From contig NC_088714.1 in NCBI RefSeq assembly GCF_963576615.1, positions 26,284,558 to 26,348,557 of the forward strand: a stretch of DNA of 64,000 nucleotides, written 5' to 3'. A model generated the notes under the pieces. The model was not told the DNA's origin, made no database searches, and saw nothing but the letters and a program-made list of their open reading frames with translations. The stretch comes from Watersipora subatra (taxonomy: Eukaryota; Bryozoa; Gymnolaemata; Cheilostomatida; Watersiporidae). Below, piece by piece: positions 35,254 to 49,219 of this stretch (the first letter of the stretch is position 1; each line of letters starts with the position of its first letter). Made by a program: the position numbers and the translations under genes.

Positions 35254-38200
35254 TTAGAGTTTGTGCTGAAGTTCTAGAGCTATGTGCTCAAGCTGTTCAA
35301 GTCCTTCTCTCATAAGATCCCTGTTGGACTCAATAAAGCAATGCAGCTGCTGAGAGGAGAACTCCACCTGTATTCCACAATCCATACTACCTATACTTAT
35401 GCAAACCGCTTCCGTATGACTCTCCAGTTGTACATAGCTGAACTACTAATAAACTAGGGCTGTTGATGAGTTTACATACATCTCATTTTATAGGTGAATT
35501 TAAGCAATGGATAAATTTATTGCAAGTCAAATGCTAAAGGAAACACGCCACCTGAATTGACATGAGTTCAGAAAGTTTCAACAGCTCTTCATAGAAACCC
35601 TTAATCGAGGCAGCACTTGTAGGGGGTGTCATCGCTGTGTTGTAAGCAATGCCAAGAGGTAGGACTACTGCTTGAGCCTTGTGCGCACTTCCAGAATCTG
35701 ATACCTCATTGCTACATAACAACAAGACAACAAGTATAACCAACCATTTATACATTTACTGTAGGCTACAATTAATGAGAATTTAAAATTACAAATAACC
35801 TGATAGGTTTGCATAGAAACAACAGCAACTTGTTCACTTTTATTTGAGTTGACAGCTGAAAAATTGAAGAATCAGGCTTCTTCACATTTCCAGGGCAAAT
35901 AAAATAGGAGATTTTACATTTCTATTAGCGCAACATTCAAATGTGTTTCGTTAGAAAATCATATAAATTGATCAGTAATAATTTTTGTTGGATTTTAGCA
36001 ATATTACAATTGAAATATAACATGGTTCGCAACAAAGCTCCATAAGCTTGAAGTATATACAATACATAATAGAAAAAATTGTATTCAGTAGAAAAACTTA
36101 TATAATGTACAGTAGACTCTCTTAAAACATAAACCATATTGTAAGCAAATTCCATACAATGTAAAGATATTATGTAGTTTTTGCTTCGTATTATGTAAAA
36201 GGTGCAAGTTCTCAAATACGATTTATGTAATGAAAGTTTTGTAGTTAGCTTTAAAAATATCATTTTTTCAATTCCTACTCTTTGGAGAAAAAACAATGTA
36301 TAGGGGTATTTCTATTTTATGTACTACCTTGGTATTATACCTTGGTATTTTACTATTTTATATATTTTGGTATCTAGTCTGTCGTGAGAGATCGTCGTCG
36401 TGAGAGTCTGTCGTGAGATTTCCCTTTTGAAGGACCAACGGAGTGAATTGGAGAAGATCTCGGAACGAATTATGAAATATATATGTATTTTACAGTTCGT
36501 ATAACGTACAATCCCCATAACGTAAACTTTCGCGAAACAGATTATAGACATTGTAGGGGGTGTCTACTGCATTTTGATCCGCATAAACAATTTACGATAC
36601 TTGTTAAATGTAAAAAGTTTTCCAGAAAAACATAAAAGACCACAAAAACAGGGCTACTGTTAGTGCGCATTCGCACAAAAATTCTAAGAATACATTACAC
36701 AGAATAAAAACAACTCTGTCCTCTAATCTATTTCATGAATGTTTCAAGTAGGCTGTCCGACCTTCACTAAAGAATACATAGGCAGACTGGTAAGTCATGA
36801 AAAAACTAGAACAAATTCTAGAGAAATCCAACTAGTGCTCAACGTACCAAGCAGCTCCTAGTTTAGTGAATATTGTGGTTAACTGATTGGCTATTGCAGA
36901 AGGTATGTTCTCAGACTCTATTTGCTGATTCGTCTCCTCTTTGCAGCATCTATCCAATAACTGACTGAGTAGGGGCTGTGCCAGCCTAGCATCTCCGGAG
37001 TAACTAAATCAGCAAATAAGTAAATACGGTAGTTAAACAAAAATGGCGGTAGCGATAAGAAATGAAACTTATTGACTCTGCTATTCAAGCTGCTAGCAAC
37101 TGGACTCGATTTGACATGATGAAGTTGCACAGTTTATTGAGGTAATACAGCTCTATGCCCTTTATGCGAATGATACCACGCAACTATGAGGAGGCATTAA
37201 TTTCACAAGTTATCCCTTGAGATCGAGTTATTCCTTGTAAATCATCAATGAGATATAAATTGAAAATAATACCCAAATATAGTCAAATTGTACAAATTAA
37301 TACAAAGAAGAGACATCCAGTTTACAGAAAAAGGTCTCGTACCGGCGATTACTGCTATCAAGTGCTCGTGCTAAGTCTGTTGCAGAGATGATGGCATCAA
37401 CAAGGCATTGAGATGTTACGCGCGATTTATTATAAACTTCCATCAATTTCTTCACAAATCGGTGTGCATGGCGCTCAACGACTAAACCAAACACGGCAAT
37501 CCAGTGTCTACAACAAAAACACAAAAGGCATACCATGGTGTCAATAAGAATGCCTATTTATTGAGCGATTTTAGAGCAGGCTAAAACTAAAGGGACAGCC
37601 ACACGTGCCGATTTTTCGATGGTTTTCGAAACCGAAATCACGAAATGGACGAAAAACACAGAATTATTCAGCCGAAATTCACATAATTGTCAGAGCTGTG
37701 CATACACACCGAAATCGTCGACGAAACGCTTTCAATTGACTAAATCAATTATTAGTGGGCGCGATTTTAGCAGCTTTATAATTGGTAGTCCAAGACATAT
37801 TATGACACACAATAAAAGTACCAGTGCAATTCAACATAGCACATACGATGCAACTGCCTAGATTGCGCTATTGTTGGTTCGTTATCATTCAGACACCATG
37901 GCTACGAATCATTTCTTTTTTAATAATAACAATTTCTTTTTTAGCAGCAAAAGTTTCGTTGTAAAAAGAGTTGCCATCTTTAGTACAATCAAGTCAGTTG
38001 CATCGTATTTACTATGGCGAATTGCATTAGTATTTTTCTTGCGTGTCAAGTTATGTGCCTCAGACTATATAAATCGCGAAAGCTGCTAAAATCGTGCTCG
38101 CTTATAATTTGTTTAGGCAATTAAAAGTGTGTCATCAACGATTTTGGGGTGTATGCAAAGCTCTAACAATTCTGTGAATTTCGGCCGAATACTTCAGTGT

Positions 38201-41200
38201 TTTTCATTCATTTCGTGATTTCAGTAAAAACCAACAAAAAAATTGGCACGTGCGGCCGTACCTTAAGAGTACCTGTTGGCTGACAGACGTGTGGCCGTAC
38301 CTTGAGAGTACCTGTTGGCTGAAGGACGTGTGGCTGTACCTTAAGAGTACCTGTTGGCTGAGGGACGTGTGACCATACCTTAAGAGTACCTGTTGGCTGA
38401 AGGACGTGTGGCTGTACCTTAAGATTACCTGTTGGCTGAGGGACTTGTGGCTGTACCTTAAGAGTACATGTTGGCTGAAGGACGTGTGGCCGTACCTTAA
38501 GAGTACCTGTTAGCTGAGGGACGTGTGGCCGGACCTTAAGAGTACCTGTTGGCTGAGGAACGATAAAACAGTCAGCAGCTCAAAGTCTCTACTACTTGAA
38601 AAACTTAAACCTGTTTACATCTGCAAACAACTACTATTTCTAGAAACTAAAGAGCAGACAAATGCTAAGGTGACTCACTTGTTTATAGATTCTATAATTG
38701 GATGAATAGATTCCCAGGGTGGCTTTTTGTAAACAATGTCCAACCATGTGCTCCCAAAGACCTCAGCCATCTCCATAGCCAGACATTTGGAAAGTAGAGG
38801 AATGAGTATGGCTTCGAGTTCCGCTAAACAACTACTTATCTGTTGATGTATTAACAGAGAACAGAGTGAGTCTGATGCTCACATCAGAGCCACAGCAGAA
38901 AAGCAAAAATATTCCCGGCAACACGGAATGACAGTCTGTATTGTTCGAATATGAAAACTAGATAAATTATGACAAACTAAATATAATTTGAAAACGCTCG
39001 TTCAATATTCTTGCTACTAAAATATTTCTACTATTGTGCCTTCCCATTGATTAATTAATGTATTATTTAGTCATAATACAACGCAAAGACTTTACCTATA
39101 TTGTACGTTATTGGGAATTCTTACTTACAAGTGAAGAAAACTCTATAGCAGGCCTAAGAGTGAACATGCTTAATAAATTATTGTTTAAAAATGGCAGTCA
39201 GTTAAACAATTAGACGTCAGGTGGACACCTCTGTAGCTTATCTTCTACGAAAATTAAATATGATTAATTAATCATATACTTTGTTTAAGCCTTTCCAGAG
39301 CCCAAACATTTATTATATCTCATTTATAAATACCTCAATTATAAATAATATCAAACGAATACATTATATAAAACTACGAGCAAAAACTAAAGCTGGATGA
39401 AACATGGGTTTGGATGAGGTGGTGATAGAAAGAGATTTTTAGGGTAGCAGACTATAACTTAAAGGTTGACTTGCAACAAAATTCACATTGCAGTTATTTA
39501 GTATCAACAGATTCACAATGTCTTACTTTGCTGTGTTGTAGGCGCAAAATATGTGGAAATATGATTACAAGCTCATAAAAGCTCAAAAACGAACAGTTAA
39601 TCGCCGCCATCACGTAATCGCTGTATTATTTCACGTAACCGTAGTATTTTTCTATCATTGCAATAGCTTTTGATGTTAGAGGTGATCTGATTGCCAGGAT
39701 TTTTCAACATTAAAATCAACAAAACTTGATGGCGATTAAAATGCTCAGATCAAGCGAAAGTGCGATTATGATGTCTATAATGGAACAGAGACCGACAGAA
39801 TAGAGATAAGTAACGCTTCAATTTGAACGCCATAAGCGATATCAAATATCGCAACGATAGCAACTAGTGATGTCACTTTGAACATATTTTTCTTCTGAAC
39901 GTTTTAACTGTGATCAAGTTTTATCAACTTTAATCTTAAAACATCCTGGCAATCAGATCACCTCAAACATCATCAGCAACCGCAAATGATAGAAAAATAC
40001 TGGTACTTTCTGATAAAATCTACCAAAATTTTGTGTAAGTTCATCATTAACTTATCTTCTGAAGCTAGACCAAACTGATAAAAGAATTCCAACGGGTCAA
40101 ATTCTAAAACCATCTATTCTCGTAGATACATTTTTCAATTTTTGCCACATTAGGTTTCATTGAATAATCCAAACAGAGACAACTGACACCTATACATAAA
40201 ACATGCTTGCATCAAAGGAGTTGGTTACTGACCTCTTCTGACGACCTTGTAATACAACTAGAGACAGCTAACTGGCTAACGCTGCCAGGATCGTCAGAGG
40301 TTGAATGTGATTTCTCATTTAGACTCTTCTTTTGTGCGTACGGTCGTACTACGGCCTTGGGTGGTTCCTCTAATATCTAGCAACAAGCATTATATTAAAT
40401 GCTGTTATAACAATGTTATCCGCTACAACAAGCTTCATTTGAGAGTTGAATAAAGTAAAAAACCTGATGGATAAGATATCTTGTACCGGTTATGAAAATA
40501 TGACTAGATATACATCACAATCATGATGATACCCTTTTATACAACAAATTTTTTTAAATATGACCAGTCATACAACCTCATTATGAGCCTTTATAAAAAA
40601 ACATGAGAAATTAGCATATGAAACAATTAGAAATTAGACATATGAAACAATTAGAAATTAGACATATGAAACAATTAGAAATTAGACATATGAAACAATT
40701 AGAAATTAGACATATGAAACAATTAGAAATTAGACATATGAAACAATTAGAAATTAGACATATGAAACAATTAGAAATTGACGTAAGTTATATTAAAAAA
40801 CTCTTTTAACTACATCTGCAAATTATTGATGTTGATACAGCTTTTGCCGTTTCCTACAGTTGATATTTTCATTGTGAGTCGTCTTTGCGTGTGACAAACA
40901 TTCCTCAAGTGAACAATCATCCTTATTGAACCATCCAACAACAGAAAACTATAAGTATTCCACTAACATAATGAATCATGAGTGCCAATCTTTTAGGAAC
41001 AATTTTTAATCTATGCAGTGTATTGAGATATTTGCTAAAACCTACTGTTTTCCGAGAGCTCTTGGAAGAGAGGATCAAACTCTTCTGTGATTGGGCAAGC
41101 AAATTAGTGAACTTGCTAGCCATGAGGTCACAGGCTGTACATTTGTTTATCAAGTTAATATCTTCAGTGATGAGCATAACACTACGCGGAAGAGAGCCTG

Positions 41201-44200
41201 TAGAGAGCAGTTGCAGCAACATTGAACAAGTCAAATACACTGGGGGTATTTTACAACTACTGCAATGAATGCAACCTGATGTCACTTTGGCAAAAACAAA
41301 AAGGACAAGAAATGATGTGCAGACAATGCTAAAGGATTTCTCCTTAATAGATGAAAATTTAGTTGAGCTTCTACTGAACAAGCTACAGGAATGTATTGAA
41401 TTAAATATACAAACCAAGTTGTTCTTGCAGAGACAGACCACATTTAATGATGTGGTCATCAGATGTTTGGATTCTAAAAGACTTCATGTCCCTAGCATCA
41501 TCCATCGGAGACTGTAGTTTCACTACTGAGCTCTTGCGTGAGAGCTCGGAATGAATTAGTTTGGCTACCCTGGAAAGGTTGAAACTTTTAGAATTATTAA
41601 CTTGCTACGAATGCTTCCTACAAGTAAATTATGGACAGAACCAGCATATCTTAAGTGAAAAAACGCGGAAATGAAGAAAAACAGTGATTTAGCTGAATAA
41701 TTGTTAAGTACTTTTGAGCCATCTTAGCCTTTGTATCAGAGAATTTCTTGTGTTTGTTATCTTTGAGATAATCCAGTTCTTGGAGAACCTGCCATGGTAT
41801 GACTATGTTCGCTATCTTATGGGCAGTTACGCCTCCTGAAACAATAGTGAATGGCAATACGGCATACCATCTAAGTAAGAGTGCTCTGCACATCCTTATC
41901 AAATAAAACTGCTTGATTGCAACTTGTGAAACAAATGTTGGACAGACTTTTTATACCAAATAATACAATGAAATGAGAAAATTGAAAATATAATGTAAAG
42001 ATCCCCCTAGAGCTTGCATACAAGGTAATAATGCCAACAGTAATTAAAAATACAACTTTTAAAATCATGATGAACAATACGATGGCGTTAGACTTGAGCA
42101 AACTGTAAGAAAATATGAAAGACATTGTGGAATGTAAAATCTTGCACTAGCCGTACCAAACTGAAGTCGCTCCATGACCCCCTGAAGGGGCAAAATGATT
42201 GTTTGAAATACTTGTTTGTTGCATACTGGCAAATGTCTAAAGCTTGCAACTTTAATTTTAGAAATTGCTTACATTTCAAATTGCCTCTTCCTTTGCAGAA
42301 TGAGTCAGTTTTCATTTTCAAACTAAATCAGAATCGTTTGAACTATTCACAATAAAGTGAAATGTAAAAATATTAAACAGTGATGAGTAAGTGCAAAATC
42401 GCAGTCGCTCAGTAGTGCACCTGCTGCTACTAAGAAATTTGTGCGCCATAATTCCACAATTCTTTAATGCTGACGTTGCTTTAACTTTCATGCTGACTTC
42501 AAAAATGTATTGACGTTAATGTTGTACTCTTCACTGGTTAATAGAAAACACAATGATAAATACCTATAAATCTTTCATCCATAGTTGCCAAGAGCTAAGT
42601 TCTACAGTAACTAACCAGAGTTTGCTGCATATAGCAATTCGTTAAGATTAGCCCAAGATCTGTATTGGTTTATTGTGACACATAACCACATGTATTTGCC
42701 AAAAGGAACAAGACGCTACACACGACAGAAGAATTATCACTATGAAAAAATACGCTATTGAGGAAACAACACCAAAAACTGAAAGCATATGTGTTCAAGA
42801 AAACATTGGATCCAGAAAATGATACTTACAAATGCAGCACCACGAACATTAATGGTCTCCTACCTGACTTATGCTCCGATGGAGAGGGAAGACTGATGAG
42901 GGTCATGTCAAGAAGCCTCTGAAGGTTGCCCATACTGCAGGTGTCAACAACAAGGCAGACTGATGGCTGCAAAGAAAACCTGCAGAGTTAGTTCTAGAAC
43001 ACTCGCAATATTTGGCTAGTTGATAGGTTCCAAAATTGCAAGCAAAATATTAGGACAGGTATTTCATGGAGTCGAGAGTGATACGTATCTTACTAAAGCC
43101 TGCCCAGCTTTGGTTCCTTCTAAAGCATTCAAATGAATTTACAAGCACATTAGAAAAATATAATATAAAAAACAACTATTTAAAACCTGGCAGAAAATAT
43201 GAACACAAAAGTAAAAACCGTTGTCTGGATTATAACGACATTTAAAGAGCTTAAAAGAAAAGCATGCTGCAAAGAAATTGACATTGTTTTCAAGTATTAC
43301 AAAAACATTAAAATAGTTTATAAATTATTTGTATATAATTTAATTATTCTTTCAGAGTTATTATATCTACTATTGCGTGTAAGAAATATTGCAGCTCCAT
43401 TAATTAAATGCTGCTTGCATATATTTTGATGTTCATATCTCAGCGGTCTTCAAGCAATGGCAGGTTAACACAAACAATTTGTCTAAAGCGCAAATAAAGA
43501 ATCCAATTTTATTGCACAAGAATTAAGACATGATTGACTGGGCCAAACCTCCATAGAAGACGATTCGACATTTCCATCTTCATTCAAACTTTCTTGAGAT
43601 GAGCAAGCCATGACCACATCTGAGTTGAGTGCAAAAGAGACAAGGTTTATAGAGCTATCACTGTCAACAATAGTCACATCTTCCCCATCATCCGACAGCA
43701 TATCCCAGTCTCCCTCTAGTGAGTAGTTGTTTACTCGATGCGCATCATCCAACTCTTTAGTCTTAATTTTACTAGTAAGACAACAGTTTTGCCCTCCATT
43801 AGAGTAAAACTCAGCTTTGTCGAAATCTACCTTTATAGCCTCTTTAATTTTAGGGGTAATCTCTGCACTATAGCGTCCAGTAGCATGTGATGAGGCAGTG
43901 TTTACACCTCTTGGCTTCTTTACAGGGCTAGATACAGTAGATTCACCATGGGATAAATTGGTGGCAGCTGTGGGAGGCTTAGAAATGCTTCTTTGAATGG
44001 TGCTAGGTGCAGTATTGGAGACGAGAGAAGACTTATTTGAAACTGAAAATACAAAACCATCACAGGTTAATACTAACTTGATGACACAATCAGTCAAGGA
44101 TGAGTATTAAATGCAGATAATACTATATTACTGTACCAGATCTTGCATGAAGCTTCCTGTTAGCTGAACTGGAAGATGGTGGTGGATCGTAGTTGTTCTG

Positions 44201-45826
44201 GCATATCTACAGTAAATGTGAAAAGGGCACTCACATGTACCCTGTTGTCAGTGGACTAAAATATCTGAGAGACACTGGTACATAGCACAATGTAAATCCC
44301 CTAGTTATTGAAGCTATTCTAAATTTAAGTGAAAACTATATAAAACATGAAAATACAGAACTATCATCGATATAATAAAACAAGCATTGATGCGTATATA
44401 CATGCAACAAAGATGTTCACAGCTTTGTATCACACTCCTAGCTGAATATGAAAAAAATTGTAAGCCATGGAAGAAGTTTCTTGTTAGAACATCCATAATA
44501 AAAATGATATAGAACAATGATCTATAATACATACAGAGCGAGAATAAGGCTTCCTGCCTTCTGCTGAGACCTTCCTTTCTTTGCCAAATAATAAGTTGGT
44601 GTCACTTTTACTCTTGATGCTTTTCAGTGTTGCTATGGACTTTTTGGCACTTGTTGGGAACCTGAGCAAGGATGGGGATAAACAAATCAGTATTTACTAA
44701 TGGAGACGCTAAAATTACAAAACTTAACATATACATACTCCCAATCACTTCTTCACACAAAGAGGGCCTTGTCTTACGGTGTGTAACGAGAAGCCTTAAG
44801 CGTAGATTTGCATGTTGGTCCATTTGGCTTTCTTTCACCCTTCATTTCTCGTGGATGTTTAGTACCAATTGGAGCATTCAAGTCGATCTGCTCCCTCTTT
44901 AATGCTGAGTCTGCTATCAACCTCTCAAACTGCAATTCAAGATTTAATACAATTTCCCATGGCACTATCTCAGTAACTAGAATGTTATTAGACAACCAAA
45001 TCAAACCAAACCAGCTAACCACGAACTTACTTGATATTCCTGTTCTTCTGTTTTATTGTCTAAAGTAGTTTTACTCATAGCAGGTGTAGCTGCAAATACA
45101 TAAACTGAATAGCATAAATACAAACTTTTATGCCAAGAAAGTGATGTTTTCATATATGCATATGCCATTATTTGACAGCCAACATGAAATTATTAGCAGA
45201 GAAACATTCTCAGGAAAATGTAAACAATAATATGTCTTAATACTACAACACAAAGCATCCAACTGAAACTTACAGGAAGAAGGTCGAACATGGGTAGCAC
45301 CATTTTTCTTCTTTATCGTCGGTGTCATAGTTAGCTTACGGTTGTACTTGGCAGAACTGTCACAATTAGACTTGGTTTCCTTAACAACATTGTCTTTTCT
45401 TTTATATATTACTGGTTTTCCAATGTACTGCTTTTTAGGTACTGTTGGTGTTTGGGTTTTAGATTTTGCTATATTTTCAACATCTTTATTGCCGTTACTT
45501 ATATATTTTGGTTTGTTTGTAAGTGAACTTGCTAGGCTAGTTGCTGAAACAGTTTTGGTTGTGTCATCTTTTGGAACATGTCCTGATTTTCCTTCACAAG
45601 GTAGTACAACTGGTCCCTTTGGAAGTACTTTTAATGAAGTTTTGTTTGTCTTTGGTTCCCTTATGCTAGATCCCATCAGAGCCAGTGTATCTTCATCAAA
45701 CACCTGCTCAAGCCTCCAGACAGAGACGCCTGTTTTTTTATTGGAGTAGTAGAATCTACCTGGTTTAGACTTAGACTCTTTTCGTACCCAATCTCTGAGA
45801 AGATCCTTTGAGCATTTATCAGACAT
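35254..45826 (-). CDS. SWT1: SWT1 orthologue: WW and PIN domain RNA endoribonuclease
   Basis: SWT1 proteins are nuclear-pore-linked endoribonucleases for mRNA quality control (family knowledge). Sixteen coding exons, minus strand: 45826-45274, 45089-45031, 44929-44778, 44661-44535, 44206-44137, 44042-43549, 42966-42864, 41835-41712, 41569-41415, 41197-41046, 40376-40233, 38839-38679, 37507-37343, 37003-36848, 35711-35547, 35437-35254. All phases agree, giving about 987 aa. A WW domain lies at residues ~13-40 (W13, Y26, Y27, W37; SKPGRFYYSNKKTG). Low-complexity charged sequence follows. The PIN domain (~486-660) has acidic residues expected for metal binding: D493 in VVDTCSM, E539 in VLQELDYL, D598 in SDDHIIKC, D625 in LITEDIN. 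C-terminal matches to human SWT1 include STWLDIVYKKPPW, KHWIAVFGLVVE and VEFSSQQL. Least certain: donors at 43549 (GTTTGG) and at the penultimate exon, where CAG/GTGGCG is an alternative. The ATG follows an acceptor closely, implying an upstream 5' UTR exon. Confidence 0.92.
37591..38263. mobile_element. PIF/Harbinger-like MITE with TAA target duplication
   Basis: A 673-base element in an SWT1 intron. Left tip AGGGACAGCCACACGTGCC pairs with right tip GGCACGTGCGGCCGTACCT. TAA is present on both sides (37588-37590 and 38264-38266), the 3-bp target typical of PIF/Harbinger. The inverted similarity extends inward (TCATTTCGTGATTT and AGCTCT-containing segments). Its interior frames show no transposase similarity. 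Confidence 0.8.
38249..38560. repeat. Minisatellite, 39-bp unit x 8, spanning the MITE right junction
   Basis: Eight units with starts every 39 bases (38249, 38288, 38327 ... 38522). Each contains GTGTGGCCGTACCTTAAG and AGTACCTGTTGGCTGA. The first part of each unit is the right tip of the MITE ending at 38263; the rest is the TAA target and about 20 bases of flanking DNA. It lies within an SWT1 intron, upstream of the exon at 38679-38839 in genomic + order. Confidence 0.95.
39463..39625. mobile_element. TTAA element, copy D (left arm only)
   Basis: Starts AGGTTGACTTGCAACAAAAT immediately after TTAA at 39459-39462 and matches the left arm of the complete copies to about CATCACGTAATCGCTGTA, where similarity stops. 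In an SWT1 intron. Confidence 0.85.
39644..40000. mobile_element. Palindromic foldback element
   Basis: The ends GTATTTTTCTATCATT and AATGATAGAAAAATAC are inverse complements. The arms continue inward with GAGGTGATCTGATTGCCAGG against CCTGGCAATCAGATCACCTC, then ATCAACAAAACTTGAT against ATCAAGTTTTATCAAC. A related palindrome is found inside the TA-flanked element at 52965-53725. No coding capacity. In an SWT1 intron. Confidence 0.8.
40615..40780. repeat. Tandem repeat, 24-bp unit x 7
   Basis: The unit is CATATGAAACAATTAGAAAT plus TAGA, repeated about seven times almost without change, so it yields the artificial peptide repeat MKQLEIRH on the + strand. It lies in an SWT1 intron. Confidence 0.97.
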
Positions 45827-47152
45827 GACTCTGCAACCAAATATATTGCTTTTTTACAGACCAATAATTTAAAACAAATCTATATTCTCTAATCCTCATT
45901 GGCAAAGAACTCCAAAAACAATACTTTCTGATTGAACTAATAAAAACGAATGCAGAATATTCAAGTCTAAGAGACATGATGACCAGTAGAAAACATTAAC
46001 ATAAAAATCAACTGGTAACTATAAAATTTAAAAGTTTTATATAGTATACTATGCATTTTAGCTATGAAAACAACACTTATTGATTTAGAAATAAAATGAT
46101 CTTGCTCACAGAAGACAAACCTTAGGACAGGGGTTCCCAAACTTTTTTACCATGTTCCCCCTAGACATATTCAGAAATTTGAATTCCCCCCCCACACGTA
46201 CTACATGGCTAAAAACACAAACAAATACAAATTATAATGAGACTTTATTGTACAAGTACAAACACATAAGGAAATAATTTTATACAACATGTAACTATGT
46301 AATTATTGAGATTTTTGCTGCCGCCCATTCGCGCACCGTACTTCAATGCGAGGCTTTGTTTTGGACAGAGCACAACGCAGATCATTTTGTACCATGTATT
46401 GATCACAGCTTTAGACTTAACGGTAAGTACATGTAATGCTGAGAAGCCTGACTCACACAGATATGTAGTCACAAATGGCAGCAGTTTGTGAAGTGCAATT
46501 TTCGCTACCTCGGGATAACATGTGGTCACTCTTGGCCAAAAGTCAGCAATTGACATTGTTCCAAATGAAAGTTTTGCAGCCGAGTCAAATTTTAACTCTA
46601 GAAACTCATCCTGACAGTCATCTGGTACCATGTTGACTTCACACTGAAATAAATTGATGGTCAGGTCCAAGTCTTCACTGGGTATTTTGGGGAAATATCT
46701 TTTGAACTCTGTGTGAAGGTGTTGTAGATGTTCTGCAATCTCATCCTAGATTTCAGCAGAAAGAGCCAAGTTGCCACTGTCCAGCAAGTTGTCTAAGCTT
46801 TCAAATATTGCAACGTTTCCACAGCAGACTTTCCTTTTCCAGTTCATCAGCTTTGCTTGAAAAGCATTCGGCTGGTTGATAAATCTAATCATGTCAGTAT
46901 TAGGACCCTGCATCCTCAGATTTAGTTGATTAAACTGCTCAAAAATATCTGCTAGATATGCAATCTGAATAATCTAGTTGTCTGTGAGATTTTTATGGAA
47001 ACTCTCTTTTCCTTGTAGCCCGGTAAACAATATCAGTTCATTTCGGAGGCTGAAAACTCGAGCTGTGACATTACCTCTTGATAACCAACGAACATTTGTG
47101 TGATACAAACCTGTTTGATGCTCGGCATCCATGTCTTTGCAAAGTACCTTAA

Positions 47153-48024
47153 AGGTTGACTTGCAACAAACTTCACATTACAGTTATTTGATATGAAAAG
47201 ATTCACGATGTCTTACTCTGGTGTGTTGTAGGTTCAAAATATGTGGAAATGTGATTACAAGCTCTTAAAAGCTAAAAAATGATCAATCGCAGCCACACGA
47301 GACCGCCGTAGTTTGGATTCTCTTTCCAAAACTGCTCAAATGGGACGTAGCTGTGGTAGATGGTTTCTGTTTACACTTTCATGCAACCTCATTCGTCGAA
47401 ATATTTACACAAATATACTTCACGCATTCAATAAAACCATGTCTATTGTTCTTACGCGTCTATTTTATTGTCATTGTAATGCTGTCACTTTCAGCACTGA
47501 TATCTTATAACCTACTGTGAAAATTTGTTTAATTTTTTAACCTTAGCTCGAAGGAGTACATATCATTGTCTGATAATCATGACGAGCCTGTTGGTCCCCT
47601 GTGATAATCGAAAAGTGCTGCAAAAATTATTTATGAAGTATTGGGTAACATGATCAGATTACGACTTGCCGATTAGACCAGGCCGAAACAAAACTGTAAA
47701 GTAGTGAGTATCTATATTTGATATGGGGTCTTTGGTAAAACCCGAAGTGTTTGTCATAAACTAGTGCTATGATATGTTTTATATTGAGCTTTTTATTAGC
47801 CTTTCAATTCACGTGAGAACATCTGTGACAAGACAATAAATAAATTTCATGGATACGTCAGAGAAATAAAGAGATTCCAATCTACAGCGGCTTTTCGTTT
47901 TTGAGCTTTTAAGGGCTGGTAATCACATTTCCACATATTTGGCACCTACAATACAACAGAGTAAGACATGGTGAATCTTTTGATACCAAATAACTGTAAT
48001 GTGAATTTTGTTGCAAGTCAACCT
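47153..48024. mobile_element. TTAA-flanked inverted-repeat DNA transposon, copy E (complete, inside hAT)
   Basis: An 872-base copy, AGGTTGACTTGCAACAAACT to the inverse terminus, with TTAA on both sides (47149-47152 and 48025-48028). The interrupted transposase frame reads HTRLF before and KVLCKDMDAEHQ after the insert. One TTAA would join them in frame, so the duplication is four bases or its TA core. It has no coding capacity. Confidence 0.95.
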
Positions 48025-49219
48025 TTAAATAGCCTTGTGTGCAGTGCATTGCTCTTTATGTAGTTAACTAATTCAATTATTTCCTGTAAGACAATGGAGA
48101 ATGATGAAGGAAGGGTTCTAACTGCCAGTGCATGCCGGTGCAGCATACAGTGAGTGCTCTTTACATTAGATGACACTTTTTCACAAGAGCTTGAAAGCCT
48201 GATCTTGTGCCTAGCATAGCTGGTGCCCCATCTGTACAACAGCCAGTAACATTTTCCCATTTTAGATCTACTTCCTCGAAAAAGTTAGGGACAACAAAAA
48301 ATGTCTTTAGCTTTGGTTGTGGCTTCCAGAGGTAAACAAAACAGAAATTCTTCTTTTACTTCTTCATTGTGTACATATCGGGCATACACCATTAGCTGTG
48401 AGCATGAAGCTACATCAGTTGACTCATCCAGCTGAATAGCAAAGAGCCCAAATGGAGATAACTTTATCTGCTGGACAACCTGATCGTTAATGTCATTGGC
48501 TATGTTGCTAATCCTTCTCTGCACGGTGTTCTTAGACAATGACACTGCAGCTAGCTTCTCAGCCTCTTTTCCCAATATATGTTCCGCCATCATCAGTGTA
48601 CATGGTTTTATTAAATCTTCTCCGAGGGTATGTGGCTTTTTCTGATTAGCAATTTCATATGCTACCTTGTACGAGGCCTCCAGTAGTTTGGGGTTTGATT
48701 CATGAAAAGCCCCACTCGTGTCTAGCCTCATCTGCTTGAGCTGTTTTCCATGTCACCCAAAGAAGTTTTGATCCTTTGCTGTGTGTGTTGGGAATGTACT
48801 GAGGAGAGATGATACTTCAATTTGTTGGGTCGCATTGAATCCTTGCCCAATACTTTCATGCATAATACACATCGTGGCTTTTCTTCACCGTTGGTAACTA
48901 GACACTGAAATCCATATTGCATGTAGCTTGCATCATATTTTCGTTTCTTGCTAGTACTCATTTTGTAATGAAAGTTATTATTAGTTCAATATTTAAGCCA
49001 TATTTTAGCATGAAATTTGTAGTTTGAACAATATTACACACTCATACGCACCAACAAATACACACATGTAAATTATATAATATATACTGACCTGATGAAA
49101 AGCAGAATGTTCTGTACTGCAGCTACGCTGTTGAATGTTGAGTAATTACTGTTATTATTATCCACTATTACTTGGTACATGCAGCCAACAAAAATGCAGC
49201 ACTACTGAACATCATACTA

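Noticed and set aside
40978-41517. Two consecutive + strand open frames of 96 and 82 codons
   Set aside because: They are antisense to SWT1 exons at 41046-41197 and 41415-41569, whose minus-strand translation matches the conserved PIN domain with correct splice phases.
45342-45749. 135-codon + strand open frame
   Set aside because: Antisense to the first coding exon of SWT1, which carries the WW domain on the minus strand.
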